From Serilophus lunatus (taxonomy: Eukaryota; Chordata; Aves; Passeriformes; Eurylaimidae): a stretch of DNA of 64,000 nucleotides. The stretch covers positions 62,001 through 126,000 of the forward strand of contig VXBA01003435.1 in NCBI GenBank assembly GCA_013399895.1, given 5' to 3'. Positions 49,936-63,050 of this stretch are shown here, piece after piece (positions within the stretch are counted from its first letter, which is position 1; each line of letters opens with the position of its first letter). The translations under genes were made by a program, and so were the position numbers. The notes below the pieces were generated by a model, which worked only from the letters and a program-made list of their open reading frames with translations, was not told the origin of the DNA and ran no database searches.

Positions 49936-51323
49936 AGTAGAATTTTATTTCCCTTTAATTCTGTCTTGGCATCAGTGGAGTATTTTTTTTAAAATCTAGA
50001 ATACAATAGAGAGCATCAGCTGTTTTTATGCAATGTATTTTATGCCACTGTAACCCTTCGTTAGTGGCCATTTAATGCAAAGACAGAATATTTAAATAAC
50101 AGTCTTCAGAAGAGAAGAATGGAGTCTCTTATTTAAATAATAATTACAAAATTACAATTGTATTCAGATAATTGTATTCAGATTTTAAAAAATCATTTCA
50201 CCTATACTTTTTCTAAATCTCAGTCATTAGTTGCCGTATTTGCTGTTTAAATTGTGGTGTAATTAGATTCAGAAATGTTCTACCTGGTAATTTTCTTAGG
50301 CTGTTGCTACTTTTTTACTATATATTAAGTAATACTTTCAAAAACTTCTTTTGACTTAACTATTTCAGAGGTTGTGTTGTCAGAAATTCAAATATGTGAT
50401 TATACATGACAGATGAGTGAGTGACACTGGGGCCTAAATGAAGACTGCGCAAAGACTTCTAAAATTCTGAACTACTGCAGTGCAGTCATGTGACATATAT
50501 TTTCTTGTAGTTACAGAGCAAGATCTTCCTTGAGCCAAGCCAAACATAAAAATCCAATTCCAATGTATTTCTGTCTTTAAATAAGTGGCTTTAAAGCCCA
50601 TGTAAGCCTAGGCTCAAATGCATGAAACAGAGCAATTATATTTCTTATATCAGAAGATTATCTTCCCAATTAAAACGAAGATAAAAAGGTCAGGGTATTT
50701 TTAGAAATCTAGTTAATTGATTAAACTGCTGGCTGGCTGCTACTGTCTTACTCAGCTCCCTCCAGTAAAACTATCAACCTTTAATCACAGCTCATTTGTT
50801 TGAGGCATCAATATACAACTAACTTTAAAACATTATTCCTTGCAAATGATTTTATGTGTTGACACTTGTTGACCACACCTCCATTTTAAGATAATACTAA
50901 ATGTGTTCAAAAATCAGCTGAACAAGTGATTTTTTTTATATATATTAGTGGGAAAAAATAGCATCTCTTTATACAGATTAGCATAATCAACTGTAAAAAG
51001 GTATAGCTCTTCATAAACACAATCTGAAGACAAATGGTAGGATTGCTGTTTGGAGAAAAAAAAAAAGACTGGTATTTAGTTATCTACATCTTTAAAAGGC
51101 ATCTAAGTGTTCACTACAAAAATTTGAGGGGAAGAGGCTTAAGTCTGAACACAGGTATCAGTACTCTCATATGACATAAGGTATGCTCTTGGCCTCCAGC
51201 TGCTGCTTCAGTACGGACTGGCTATAAGATCTATGTCAGAGGTCCCACTTTGTAGGTAACTCAGTTATGACAGGGTATTTGAATAATGTTTAATTTCTAC
51301 ATTAACACTGATACTATTACTGA
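49936..51323. other. unannotated AT-rich sequence
   Basis: No repeat or gene was recognised. The mixed-composition stretch at about 50700-50920 lacks low-complexity DNA and could be a conserved non-coding element, but nothing in this window can show conservation. Confidence 0.35.
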
Positions 51324-51668
51324 GGTCTAGGGAGACCTCGTTGAGGCTTTTCAGTACTTTAAGGGGACTTTTAAAAAAAGAGGGAGAGCAACTTTTTACA
51401 CAGGTAGATAGTCATAGAACAAGAGGGAATGGTTTAAAATAAAAAAGGGTAGATTTAGATCTTAGGAAGAAATTCTTTACTCAGAGGGTGATGAAGCATT
51501 GGAACTGGATGTCCAGAGAAGTTGTGGATGGCCCTGGCAGTGTTCAAGGCCATGTTCGATAGGGCTCTGAACAACTTGGTCTAGAGGAAGGTGTACCTGC
51601 CCATGGCAGGGTTCGGAACTAGATGACCTTTCAAGTCCCTTCCAATATAAGCCTTTCTATGTGTCTAT
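51324..51668 (+). repeat. CR1 LINE, 3' end fragment
   Basis: The tail follows the CR1 consensus closely: GGGAGACCTCGTTGAGGCTTTTCAGTACTTTAAGGGG, AGAGGGAATGGTTTAAAAT, AAAGGGTAGATTTAGAT, TTAGGAAGAAATTCTTTACTC, GTCCAGAGAAGTTGTGGATG, GTGTTCAAGGCC, CTTGGTCTAGAGGAAGGTGT, CTGCCCATGGCAGGGTT, GAACTAGATGACC and a terminal TTTCTATGTGTCTATG. It is the best-preserved tail in the window and is of a different subfamily from those at 13.3 and 21.6 kb. Confidence 0.95.
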
Positions 51669-54600
51669 GTCTTCTTAATACTACATTTGTATCAGATAAA
51701 TAAAATATTAATTGAGATACAGACTTTTTTTATCCTTTCATAAGATTTGATTTACCTGAAAATTTCTTTTTCTAGTCTTTCCAGCTGTTCAGACAACATG
51801 TGTCAAGGCACACTATTTTTGACTTTACATACAAAAAAAGTATTTGGAAATTTAACAAAAACCTCTTTTCTGGTTTTAAAAGTTATAACTCCTTGTGCCT
51901 TTTTTTTTTTTAAAAAAAAAAAAAGGAATTGTAAGTACTTATATTTGAATGAATAAATATTAGCATTTTAAAGAGTTTTCATATTCTGGCTATATTTTAA
52001 AATTGCATTTCAAATATTTACTTAAAAAAATCTGTACCGGGAAAGGTTGATGAGAAGTTTATGTGATATTGTTAAGCTCCTATAAAAATCTCAAAGTAAA
52101 TTGATCAGGTTTACTGAAAGTTCTGTACCTGATTTATTTACAAGTCCTGAAGCTCAGAGGAGAAGGAGTATTGCTAGATTATGTTTTATAGAAATATCCA
52201 CAAACCACTGAAATCTGATTGAGTTAAAAGAAAAAATAAAATACATTCTCTATATTCAATACTTTAGCTAGAAAAAGTGTGTGGACTTAGCAGGAAGTGG
52301 GAAATAGATAATTCTTGATCTTGAGTAAGAATATAATTTTATTGAAATATCAACTATTTAAGTAACTTTCTGTTGGCAGTATATCTACGCAAGGTCCATT
52401 CAAAGTGCTATTGTTAGTTATTTGACTAGCACTAATGAAGAGAATAAGGTCCCTCAGTAAATCTAGTTTTGAATATTCTTTACAGCTAACTAGGCATCAA
52501 ATCGACTTCTCTATTTTTAGATGTCTTTCTTTACCCTAAATTTACTTTGTGGATCATGTCCTTTTGGCCATGTGAATAACAACTAGTATATGCAAGAGTA
52601 AATAATAATAACTAATATCTAGAAAAACTATAAGTTGAGGTGTTCCAGATTACTTGGCGTAGTATTCATTTAAAAGAGATGTCTGTGCTGGAGAAGGTGG
52701 TTGGTTCTACTGTGCCTATATGCAAAGTTTTCCACCTTCAACCTAAGTGAGTGAAAACCTTAATAAAACATCCTCAAGTTCCTCTTCAGTAGTCATGTGC
52801 TGGAAATCAACTACTTGCCTATTTATGTTGGCTGATGGGGAATTTTCCATTGCTTCAACAATACAGAAGGAGGATGCAAGAATAAGAATGATAATCAAGA
52901 GCAGTGCCTGATAATTTGTGGTGGAATTTTATAAGGAGGAAAAATAGCATTATTAATTCAAACTTATACAGGATATTTACGTATCTGTGTTTCTGTATAT
53001 ATCACTATTTCAAGAGATGGTGAAAATAGACATGAAAAAGATTAAAATAAAATATTTTGAATTAGAAGTTCATATTTATTTCAAATGCCTTCTTTTGTTT
53101 TTTTCCTTCAAAATCTACTTCCAACAGCTTCCTGATGCAATTTCTACATAATGTATTTTAAAATTTTAAGTAATGTTTAAGGTTTAGTTTGAGAAATTGG
53201 TAAATTTGTAGAGTTGCAAACTCTTGTTAATCAGTTTTAGTTAATTTGATTTTGGAAGAAAATAAAAAGAAATGCCGCTCTATTCTATTGCATAATGAAA
53301 TAACTATTGACTGGAAATTCCCAAAGTGATCCTGAGCATGAAACAATTTATCCCACTGAACCATTCCCCACGCTCTCCTCCTTCCATCAACTTTCTTTCA
53401 TTGAAAGTATGCATAAAGGACTATGGATGAAGATTATTCTGAAACTTTTCAAAATGTGTTTTTTTTGTTGTTGTTTTGAATTTTTTTTTTTTTACATAGT
53501 AACCAAATTTTGCCATTTGGCACTAAAGAGAAACGCCAATACAAATCTGAGAGATACATGGATCCATCTAAATGCAAGGGCAGAAAACACAACCCTGAAA
53601 TATAATAGTTTGAGGTTTCTTAGAAGTAAGAAAAGGAAGATTTCATCTACCATCAAGATTTGTCTTGACTTATGTCACAAGAGTAGGATTCACATACTGT
53701 CTGAAATTCACAGACTTTCTAGCAAATCAACACATGTGTTTACTTGCTTCATTTGGAAATAAAAAAACCTTGCTTTTGAAATATTAAGATGTCACAATCA
53801 AGAAAAATTCAATTCACAGATCTAGATTGCTGTACTTAATACTTCTTTTCTTTTGCTTAAGTTTCTCTTTGCATGTCCAGCTTCATGTCATTAAACACTC
53901 TTGATCACTTATGAGCTTGTGCTGAGCCGTATCATCTCACACACAGCATCACAAGGTAAAGCTATTAAAGATCAACACTCACAAAGAAAACATTTGCCCC
54001 AAATTCATCATTTTCTGTTATATTTCGACCTCTGGAGACAATGTAATTTCAAATGACGACATTAAAACACATATTTAACAAGCACTAGTAATTTATAGAA
54101 ACAAGCACAATGACCATCCTGAAAATATTTCAGTGCAATGGTTTTGTCAAAGGTCAGGAAGGGATGTCTAATCTTCCTTTCTAGATTAAAAGTTATATTC
54201 TTATACTTCTTCTTACCTACCTTGACTTAATTATTTCTCCATGAAAAAGTCGGTCAAGCAGCAGTAACTTCACAGGAAAAAACAGAGGATTTTGTGAAAA
54301 ATATAATTTAAAAGGGATCTTGATTTAAAAACAAAACCCCTGTTTCGATTTTGTATTTATTTGGTTTTGGCTTCTTTGATTTTGGTTGTTTTTTTTTTTT
54401 AAATAAGAGTACCTTTCTTTGACCGTCATGCAGGCATTAGTAGAAATGAGACATGAAATGAATATGTGCTAAGACCTAAAGCTTAGGGCAGTCTCTGTGT
54501 TCTGAGCCTAGTCAATTATATTTAGTGTCTAAGGTCAAGACAATATCTGCCAGGGCAGGTTGGAACCTTCCTGAAGTAGAAAGAAACTCTGCCTCCACTT

Positions 54601-57600
54601 TACTATAGCCTTTGAATCAAAAGGCTTTCTGTCAAAGATGTAGAAAAAGGAAGTAAAAATAATTTACTAAAATATATATAGGAAAAAAAAAACCAACAGG
54701 AACACAACAGTAACAAGAAATATCACTCCAACAAAACACTACATTCTCGCCTCTCTGTGTCTTTTTCCTCAGTGTGGTCACAGCTGTGGGGGAAACAGGC
54801 AGGTCCTGCTAGCTCACCACAGACGCTGGGGGTCTTCACCTTGGTTTGCCCAGAGATGGATGAAAGACACTTGTCCAGTACAGGAACAGTGGATGGACAG
54901 ACGGGTTTATTCCAAGAGTGAGTATCTTTGAATCTCATTCGACTCAAAATCATCTGATATTTTAGTCACAATTTAGATATTTAGTTGATATAATCTGGGA
55001 GTCGTGGTTTGGGTTTATTTTTCTTCAGTCTCCTATTGGAAAAAATATATTTCCAGCTTAGTCAAACTGCTTTCTGCTGTTCAAAGGGAATATGAATGAC
55101 ATGCTGTATTTTGTCTCAATGAAATCTTGCACGAAGCAATAAATTTTGTTGAGATTTTAACAGCAGGAACAAAATAAAATCTATGAAAATCCTCATGTGT
55201 AAAACCCGACTATCTGCAATATTACACATAGAACCCAGTATATAAGGATACTCAGGTATCCTATAAACCCTTTTCAAGTCTAAGTTTCTGAAACAAGTGT
55301 ACAGTTTATTAAAAAAAGACCCTAGGGAAAAAACATTTATATTTGTATATGTGGATTTTTCCATGCATGTTTATACATGTTAATCTACAAATAGCTAGAA
55401 CAACTAAACAACTGAAAGGACCATTTTTGATTAAAAAGCTCCAATTTTTGGCTATTCTGGTCTCCCTGGTACTCTGTAGCATGATAAAGATATGCATCTT
55501 TAAAGAAAACAAAAAAGATGAAGGAATGAAAAGACGGACAAAAAAATTGTGTTTAAATCAAGGAGGCAATAATGTAGCTGTGCATGAACCTGATGTAGAA
55601 AAATAATGAAATGATAACTGAAAGACAGATATTTACAGTCAAGTGGACACTGTTAGAAGACAAATGTTCTGTCCATTGTAAACATATTAGCACCAAAGTG
55701 CCATATTAGAACCAAATACATTTGGTTAAGCATCAACACATTTTTCTATGTAAGAGCAACAATATATGTAATGATACGGCTTTCCAAACACAAAAAACCA
55801 TATATTTGTTAAAAAGGTGACTTTAAACACCAAGTTTTTGTCTAAAAAGAAACATTCTTAGTATTATGAATCCACCACTAGAGCAAATGGTATAAAAATG
55901 ACATGGACAAAATACTGACCATTTCTTATCCAGTGGAAGTTGCCAAACTGCTGCAATTAAAACACATAAGCAAAGAAAAAATCCCATAAATCTGTTTTAA
56001 ATGTGAAAAGTAACACAGATTATAATTTGGTTGCAAATATCAAGTTTTAAAAATTCCATCATAAAAGACGTTAGAAACATGGATAAAGATATTGCAACTA
56101 ATACGATCCTCCTTTCACAATCCTATGGCTTACAACTCGTCATTTAATCATTCTCACAGTATAATTTTTACAGGCCAAGCCCCAGCTCTGACTGTCCTGA
56201 AATTTTTTCTTTCAGTCCTTGTGAATTGTGAACACTGTGATTCCTCAAACTTTCTGCTGAAGTTACCAAAGACATCTGAGTTCAGAGTGCTGCATTATAT
56301 GTACAAACATATTGGTAAAATAATTCCTTATGAGCCTTTTCCACCCTCTTCATCTGCTCCACATCTTTAGGATTATGTCTCCGTATGCACTTTTTAATAC
56401 CACCATTTTCTGTAATGAAATGGTCCCATCTTGACATTGATTTAGGAGTCATTTAGTTCCCAGTTGAAGAATGGAAAAAATAGACACTGAATCTTTACAA
56501 GTGATGAGCTATTCACCTCAGATGATCTACAACAGGCGTTCTTCATATCACATTCCCCTCAGCCTTTAAAACATGGCTAATACTCTTTGCTTTACAACCC
56601 ATATCTAATCAGTGAAATAAATGGTGCTGCTGACTAGAACAAAAATAGATCATTTTCTTTCTATGGTCTTTATCTGCACATTTGTTGTGGACTTTACACT
56701 GTCCTAATTCAGCTAAACATTTACATATCTCACAGGTAGGCTATCACCTCTACTTGTATACATTAGCTTCAACAATGAGAGATGAGGTAAATCCATGTCT
56801 TCTGTGCTGGAAATTCTAATACAGCACAGCTCTGCCAAAGTCCACCAGTATCTGTCTCAGTATGTTTAAAACCTGTGTACTGGTTAAAGAGTGTACTGCC
56901 TTATCATTTCCTCTTTGTTGTATCACATGAACAGAGAAAAAAGAAAATCTCACTGATTCATCCTTACTCTAAAGTCCTTAGTGGAGCAGAATATGGCATC
57001 GGGGGAGGAAACAAAACAAGACCTTCAAAATCTAAATAAACTCCCCAAGTATTCAGTACAATTAAACTGATAAACCAAGCACAGATCCCTGACTATTGAT
57101 GGGACTGTTACTCATACATCTATTTGCTCTATTTGGTTTTCTTTACAATTTATTTAAATGAAAAACTTCCCTCATTTATGATGTTCATAATCTGAAAATA
57201 TGGCTGTTAGGCCACCAATGTTTATCAACAACTTACCCACAAGACAGAAAAATAACCCATGTATTCTACTTTTTTCTGATCAATAAATTATATTTATGAT
57301 TAAAAAGAAGATGCACAGCTTTTAGTAGTAAGTAATGAGCACAGCATTATAGTAATTGGTTGCTTCTCTGTTCAACATGTGAGAGGTTTTAATATTGGGA
57401 AAGGATACTTTTTAACAATACTTAGATATCATTAGTATTCACTTTTGCTGCATTGGTACTGTGGCTTTAGAAGACTAGGTTTACTAAGGATACATTTTTC
57501 CATTCTATTTAACACAAAAATCTGGCAAGCTAACTCTTCTTAGTGTGAACGAATTTCAGTAACATTGATATTAGGACTTTTAGTTATAATATAGAACTTA

Positions 57601-59189
57601 TAATTTGCATCCTTACAGTGGTTAACACAGTCTTTACTCAGGCAAACTCTTTTGATGTCAGAGCTTTTCCTGATGATCCCTGAATAAGAACTTACAAAGG
57701 AAGGGAACCATATGTAGTTATGACTTCTAATAGTTACAGTTCAATAGGCTCTTTTAAATAAATATGATCATTTTCATTACCTTTAACATGATTTTGTCAG
57801 ACCCATATGCTTACATGTTTGCATAATCTTGATATAGATTTGCTAATCTCATTGCCATTTTCCTATCCTGCTGAGAAACATCAGCTTTAACATCTGCACA
57901 AACTGAAGAACATGTAGAGGCATTCTTCATTCATGGTGGTGGGATTCATGACTTAAAGTACATCATATCTCTGAGACTTTTACTTCTTACGCAGCTCATG
58001 CAGCTCATAAACAGTCCACAAGCAAATAAAAAATGATGCAGCACATCTCTACTAATTTTGGATTCTCAAAGTATACTTACATTCAAGATTTAGAGGATAC
58101 TTTCCAATGTTTTACCTGCCAGTCTTCAATTCTTTTATGTTTTTGCTCTTCTGACTAAAAAGTTTACATGTATTATGATCTATTACATAATTAGCAATGA
58201 ATTATTACTTATCTGATATTCTTTTTCTTACAGATTTCAGAAATGGAACAACATCTCACCTTAACCTCTGACAGTATGAATTACTTTCCTAGCTTTCAAG
58301 TATTTTTTTCCTTACCAGTTCTACAGAATTATCACTAAAGAAATTATAAATTGAAAGGAAACCTATTAATATTAAAATTAAGAAATAAATTATAGAAATA
58401 TTGAAGTGCAGATGTATGGGAAAATGACATTATTTTAGGCCATGCTCAGATGACTCCTTGCTTATCTCACTAACAAATCTCATAAACTTGTTTTGGACCA
58501 GAATATATTTTTTACTCTAACTACACTGCCTGAGCAGTTGCTTTGATTTCTTCTTTATTCCCTCAGAACCTGGAGCAGAGGTCATCTGTTAACATGAAGT
58601 ACATGCTTTCAGTGGGACCAATTTCTAGAAACTGAAAGGTTTGGGTGCTGATGGGGTGCTCTCAATTTTTATTTATCGCTAAGTAACTAATAACAAACTC
58701 TGCTCTGCATCAGGCAGTCACACTTTTTCTAACTCTACAGCTGATTCTACACTTCTGTTTTGTTAGAGAATAAAGGGAGGGAAAATAGATCCTGGATTTT
58801 TTTATTATTATTTTTTAATCATGAAAGTGTTTAGAAGCAGCTTGTCTCTGTTAAAAAATTATTCATAGCCAAGAGAAAAAAAGATAGTGTTTACTCTAGA
58901 TGTACAGTAAAACAAAATTAAAGATCAAATACACTGCCCAAGAGCCAGGCTTTCTTTTTCATAGTTTGAGAGGCTTTATACTTCTTGAATTTCCCATGTT
59001 AGCCACAAACACTTAAGATGACACTTTGGGCCCAATTTATTTCTGTATATGCTACATGAGAAATATTAGATCTTGTAGTAAAATTTTGGTTGCACTGGGC
59101 TTGCTTTATAGCCTTGCAGTCACAACAAAATATTATGTGCACATTGAAAAGTATTACTTTAGAAAACCTCCCAAGCAAATTTAAAGGCT
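51669..59189. other. unannotated AT-rich sequence
   Basis: Long stretch of mostly unique DNA. A T/A homopolymer pair lies at about 51900-51924 and a T run near 53482-53493. The 151-codon open frame at 53307-53762 is a chance frame with a poly-Phe stretch from the T run. The GC-richer patch at 54723-54955 is listed separately. Confidence 0.4.
54723..54955 (-). repeat. GC-richer patch, possible LTR R/U5 fragment
   Basis: On the minus strand an AATAAA (complement of about 54907-54912) is followed by CCCGTCTGTCCATCCACTG and TTTCATCCATCTCTGGGCA, which looks like the R/U5 part of an avian ERV LTR. A 76-codon frame crosses the whole patch. There is no TATA box, TG...CA end or duplication, so it may equally be an exon of an unknown transcript. 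Confidence 0.25.
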
Positions 59190-59700
59190 TTCATAGAATC
59201 ATGAAATGGTTAAGATTTGAAGGGGCCTTTGGAGATCATGTAGTCTGACCTAGCAGGTTCACCTAGAGCATGTTGCACAGGAGTATATTGAGGCAGGTTT
59301 TGAGTAACTCCAGAGAAGACTTCACTAGCATGCTGAGCAGCCTCTTGCAGTGCTCTGTCTCCCTCAAAGTAAAGTTTTTCCTCATATTCAGATGGAACTT
59401 TCTGTGTTTCAATTTGTGTCCATTGCACCTTTTCCTATCACTGGCACCACTGAAAACAATATGGCCCCATCCTCTTGATACCCACCCTGAAGATACCTGT
59501 ATGTACTGATAAGATTCCCTTTCAGTCATCTCTTCTTGATGCTAGAAGACTCCCTCAGCCTTTCCTCATAATAGAGATGCTCTAGTCCCCTAAACGTATC
59601 TGTAGGCTTCCCTAGACCCACTCCAGCAGTTTCTTGTCTTTCTTGAATGGGGGAGCTTCTCTTCCTCCCACATTTTTCTCTATGAGTGCCTAGACTTGCA
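59190..59700 (-). repeat. CR1 LINE, 3' end fragment
   Basis: Reading rightwards, the reverse complement of the CR1 terminus (TCATAGAATCATGAAATGGTTAAGATTTGAAGGGGCC) is followed by GGAGATCATGTAGTC, GAGCATGTTGCACAGGA, TTTTGAGTAACTCCAGAGAAG, CAGCCTCTTGCAGTGCTCTG, TTTTTCCTCATATTCAGATGGAACTTTCTGTG and GTCTTTCTTGAATGGGGG. The 5' (right-hand) limit is set where similarity fades. Confidence 0.93.
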
Positions 59701-62700
59701 GTATGCTGGAACAACTTAGTACATTATATCTGGCACTTAGCTATGTTTTAAACATTTGAGAGATTTCTCTTTCTGTGCTCTTAGATTATTCTCATTTTCA
59801 TTCCTGGATTTCAGTGTCATACATGAATGAATTTGCCATCAATCCTTTTTTTTTGTTTTGAGAATATAGCAAAAATGGAGTTGGAAAAATAATGTTGTTT
59901 GAAAAAATGCTAAAAAAGAAGCCATAAGACAAACTATTAGCCTGAGCAATACATTCAGATTTCTCATTCATCTTTCCACCCTTCCTAACATCAGTTCTCT
60001 GGACTTACATATTTTCTGAAAGGTGTGGCATATTACAAGAGTGCATAATTTCAGCTTTAACAAAAACTCAAAAGCTATCCTGCTCACATGGCCATGTAGG
60101 CCATCAGCATCCTGGGCTGCTCTGGGTGGAAGGAGGTGATCTTTCCCCTTTACTCAACATAGATCCAAGGGCAGAGAGTTACAGTAGACTCCCCTTTGCT
60201 GGACTGCCAGGTTCAGCCCAATTTCCCCGACACTTTTTAGATGTTATTTCTTGACCATTTTATTGGGGTTTGGTGCACTAGTTTCTAATTTGGTCACTAT
60301 TTTGACCACACACTGAGCCTGAGAGTGTTTAAAGTCACCAGCAACAAAATAAATTCTGATTAAGAAATTATTTTTGACAAGAATGAAAAAACACTTAAAC
60401 AGGTATTACAACCCTTATTCTCTGATGAGTCCTCTCAATTTCACATCTTATTCACATACTTGAAAGAAGTCTGTACATAATAAAGTCTCGAAGTGCTATG
60501 TTATAGTTCCTCTTGGAAATCACAGACTCTCCAATATTTAATTATTCTGAACTGAAATTATGCAGGAGGTTTGTCCCTTTTTCAATAACTTTTTGGAATG
60601 CTTTACACCATAAATAAAAATTCAATTTCCCCTTTCTTCTTACTCTCAGTAGGATTAAATAATGCTGTAAAAGATAAATCAAATTCCAGCTTCTTAAGCT
60701 TCTTTCTTTGCTTTAGATTTATTTGTAATTTTGAAAAATACATCATATTTGAACTCAAGACTCTCTGCCCCTTAACTATGATGATTTTGTCCTTCGATAT
60801 TGCCTCTGAATAACAGCAGATGAAAAAAATATTTCATTTATAACTTTGTCATGACAACTTTTATCTGCATTCTTTACAGGATCATGTATTTTCACCCTGA
60901 TTAACCTAAAATCTTCTTTTAGGAAAACTCATACTTCTGTTTAATTAGATTTGTTTAATTGTAAATGTTGAGGAGGAAAGATCAAGTAGCAGTGGGGAAA
61001 AAAGTAATGAGAAGAATCATTCAAAACCTGAGAAAGGAAAGGAGAAATTCTAAGGACAGTGAGAACAATCAAAAAAAAGCATGACTTCAACAGAGTTGAA
61101 TGTCATCCCAGGTTACTGTTCAGAAAATATCCAGATGGTTTCCTCTGCCTTCCTTCTTTATGACTTTCTATCAGGTCATCCTCAAATAGATTCACTCTTC
61201 TATTTTTAGTTCATTCATTATTCCTCTTCATCTCCCTCTGTGGTGATGAAGGCATGGGTCTGATGTCAGTGGAAGCAATTTGAAATGAATAGATGTGCTA
61301 ACTGACCCCTTCATGGCCACATCACAAAAAAAACATTTAGTCTTGCTATTTATGGTCTGCACAAAGGACTCAAGCTCTTAAATGACTTCAAAACAAAACT
61401 ATCATTTGGAGGTTACTGCCACAGCTTCTCCTACACTGTTACTCTCAAGGCTAGAAAGTTGTTTGCTAGTCACCAAAAAGTGAATTTTCGTTGTCAATAA
61501 TTCCCAATCTTAAATAATAGTAAGATTTTCAGATATGATTAATAAGATATAATTCAAGTGCAAAATATTTTCTCAAAAATTACTCAGAAAAACAATCTAA
61601 ATCAAAAACATAATAAATATAATAAATATATATAATCTATACTCTAATAGCTAAATATAATCTTTGAAATTTCATCTAATTTGATTTTTATTATATATAA
61701 ACCAATAAAAACATGTTAAATACTTAGAAAAAATAGGCTATTTTCTCCAATAATTCTACTAGTTCTACAAGTCATTTGGACACATCAATGGAGACAACTA
61801 AAAGTTTGTAAAAGTTCTAAATGCAATGATCTTTTCACCCATTGTCCTTAGGGCACACATTCAGGCTACTCTTCCTGTATTATACAGTTTAATACTTAGA
61901 TAACGCTTAATCTATTTTTGTTGCATTTTTCAGATTGTTTGTCCAGGCTCCCTATATTCATTCATTTGTCCCAGAATTTCACAAGTTTCCTTCTACTTGT
62001 CTATTTTCTATACTTTTCCTGCAATGTGTTTTAAAGTGTACCTTTTAGCTCAGATACACAACATTCATTTTAGATACTTCTTGCAAAAAAGGCTCAGATG
62101 CAAACTGATCCTTGCTCTACCTGATAGACTGGCAGAAAATTCTTTACTTTTTGATGCTGATTGCAGTCAGATTGCAATGCTGCTGAAAAATCACACATAC
62201 ATAAAGAGAAAAACTTAGAGACATTTGTCGCAATACAAAATCTAAGTATCTGACAGGAGATCCAAACATACAGACATGCAGAACAAAAAATCAGTGAGAC
62301 CTCGATTTATCATTTAACAATTGAATGACAGTTTTCTAAGCAATTGAAGGATGGGCAAAAAGAAGCTAATAAAGAATGGACAGCTACACTGTAATTTGAC
62401 AAGGTGAATTTGACTGGGAGTTGCAGTATGCCTGAAAGCTGAGAAAAAAACAAGGAACCTGAGAGATGACACAAGAACAGGAAGACAGAGAAGGTACCTA
62501 ATAGCTCATACCAAAGTTATATCAGAACCAGGAGATTCTAGCAAACTGAAAATTACACTACATTCATTCTCTCTTCAATGAAAAGAAACACATCACCGTA
62601 AAGGTATTCCAACCATTCCATGTAGGCAATGACTATATGTGGGCCAAGTCTCTCTCCAGGTCTGTTTGCCTCTCTCATTTGACATAGGAGCCACCTTTAC

Positions 62701-62937
62701 TATTTCAGTTTACAAACTCACATGGCTAAATTAACATGAGAGGAATCCTACTCTGCCCTAAGAAACAGCACAACCTAGGTAACGTGAGGTGTACCGAGAG
62801 CTTGTCAGAAATGTCATGGATATCTAATACCTGAAGTTTTCCCGCTCCAGAACAACTTGTTCAGTGATATCAAGACCTCAACAATATTACTGAGGAAGAT
62901 ACTTTGCTCTTTTCTTCATGTGTCCTCCCCACCCACA
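59701..62937. other. unannotated AT-rich sequence
   Basis: Apart from the small CR1-like piece at 60095-60180, nothing was recognised. A TAATAAATA-rich low-complexity tract lies at about 61607-61635. Confidence 0.35.
60095..60180 (+). repeat. possible short CR1 fragment
   Basis: ATCAGCATCCTGGGCTGC followed by AAGGAGGTGATCTTTCCCCTTTACTC resembles a CR1 segment that reads 'ggcatcctgggctg...gaggtgattctccccctctactc'. Only about 85 bases match, so this is tentative. Confidence 0.45.
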
Positions 62938-63050
62938 TCACAGATTCAGGGAATTGTTAAGGTTGAAAAAGACCTCATAGATCATAAGTCCCATCACAAA
63001 TCTAACGCTGCAAAGCTCACCATTAAACTATGTCCCTAATTGCCACGTCT
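62938..63050 (-). repeat. CR1 LINE, short 3' end fragment
   Basis: It starts with the reverse-complement CR1 terminus (CACAGATTCAGGGAATTGTTAAGGTTGAAAAAGACCTCATAGATCATAAGTCC) and continues through GCTCACCATTAAACTATGTCCCTAATTGCCACGTCTA before leaving CR1 at about 63050. It is the most strongly 5'-truncated minus-strand copy here. Confidence 0.85.

Noticed and set aside
53307..53762. 151-codon open frame outside annotated repeats
   Set aside because: It contains a homopolymer-encoded Phe/Cys run, has no recognisable domain, and its AT-rich codons look random. No splice or promoter context supports it.
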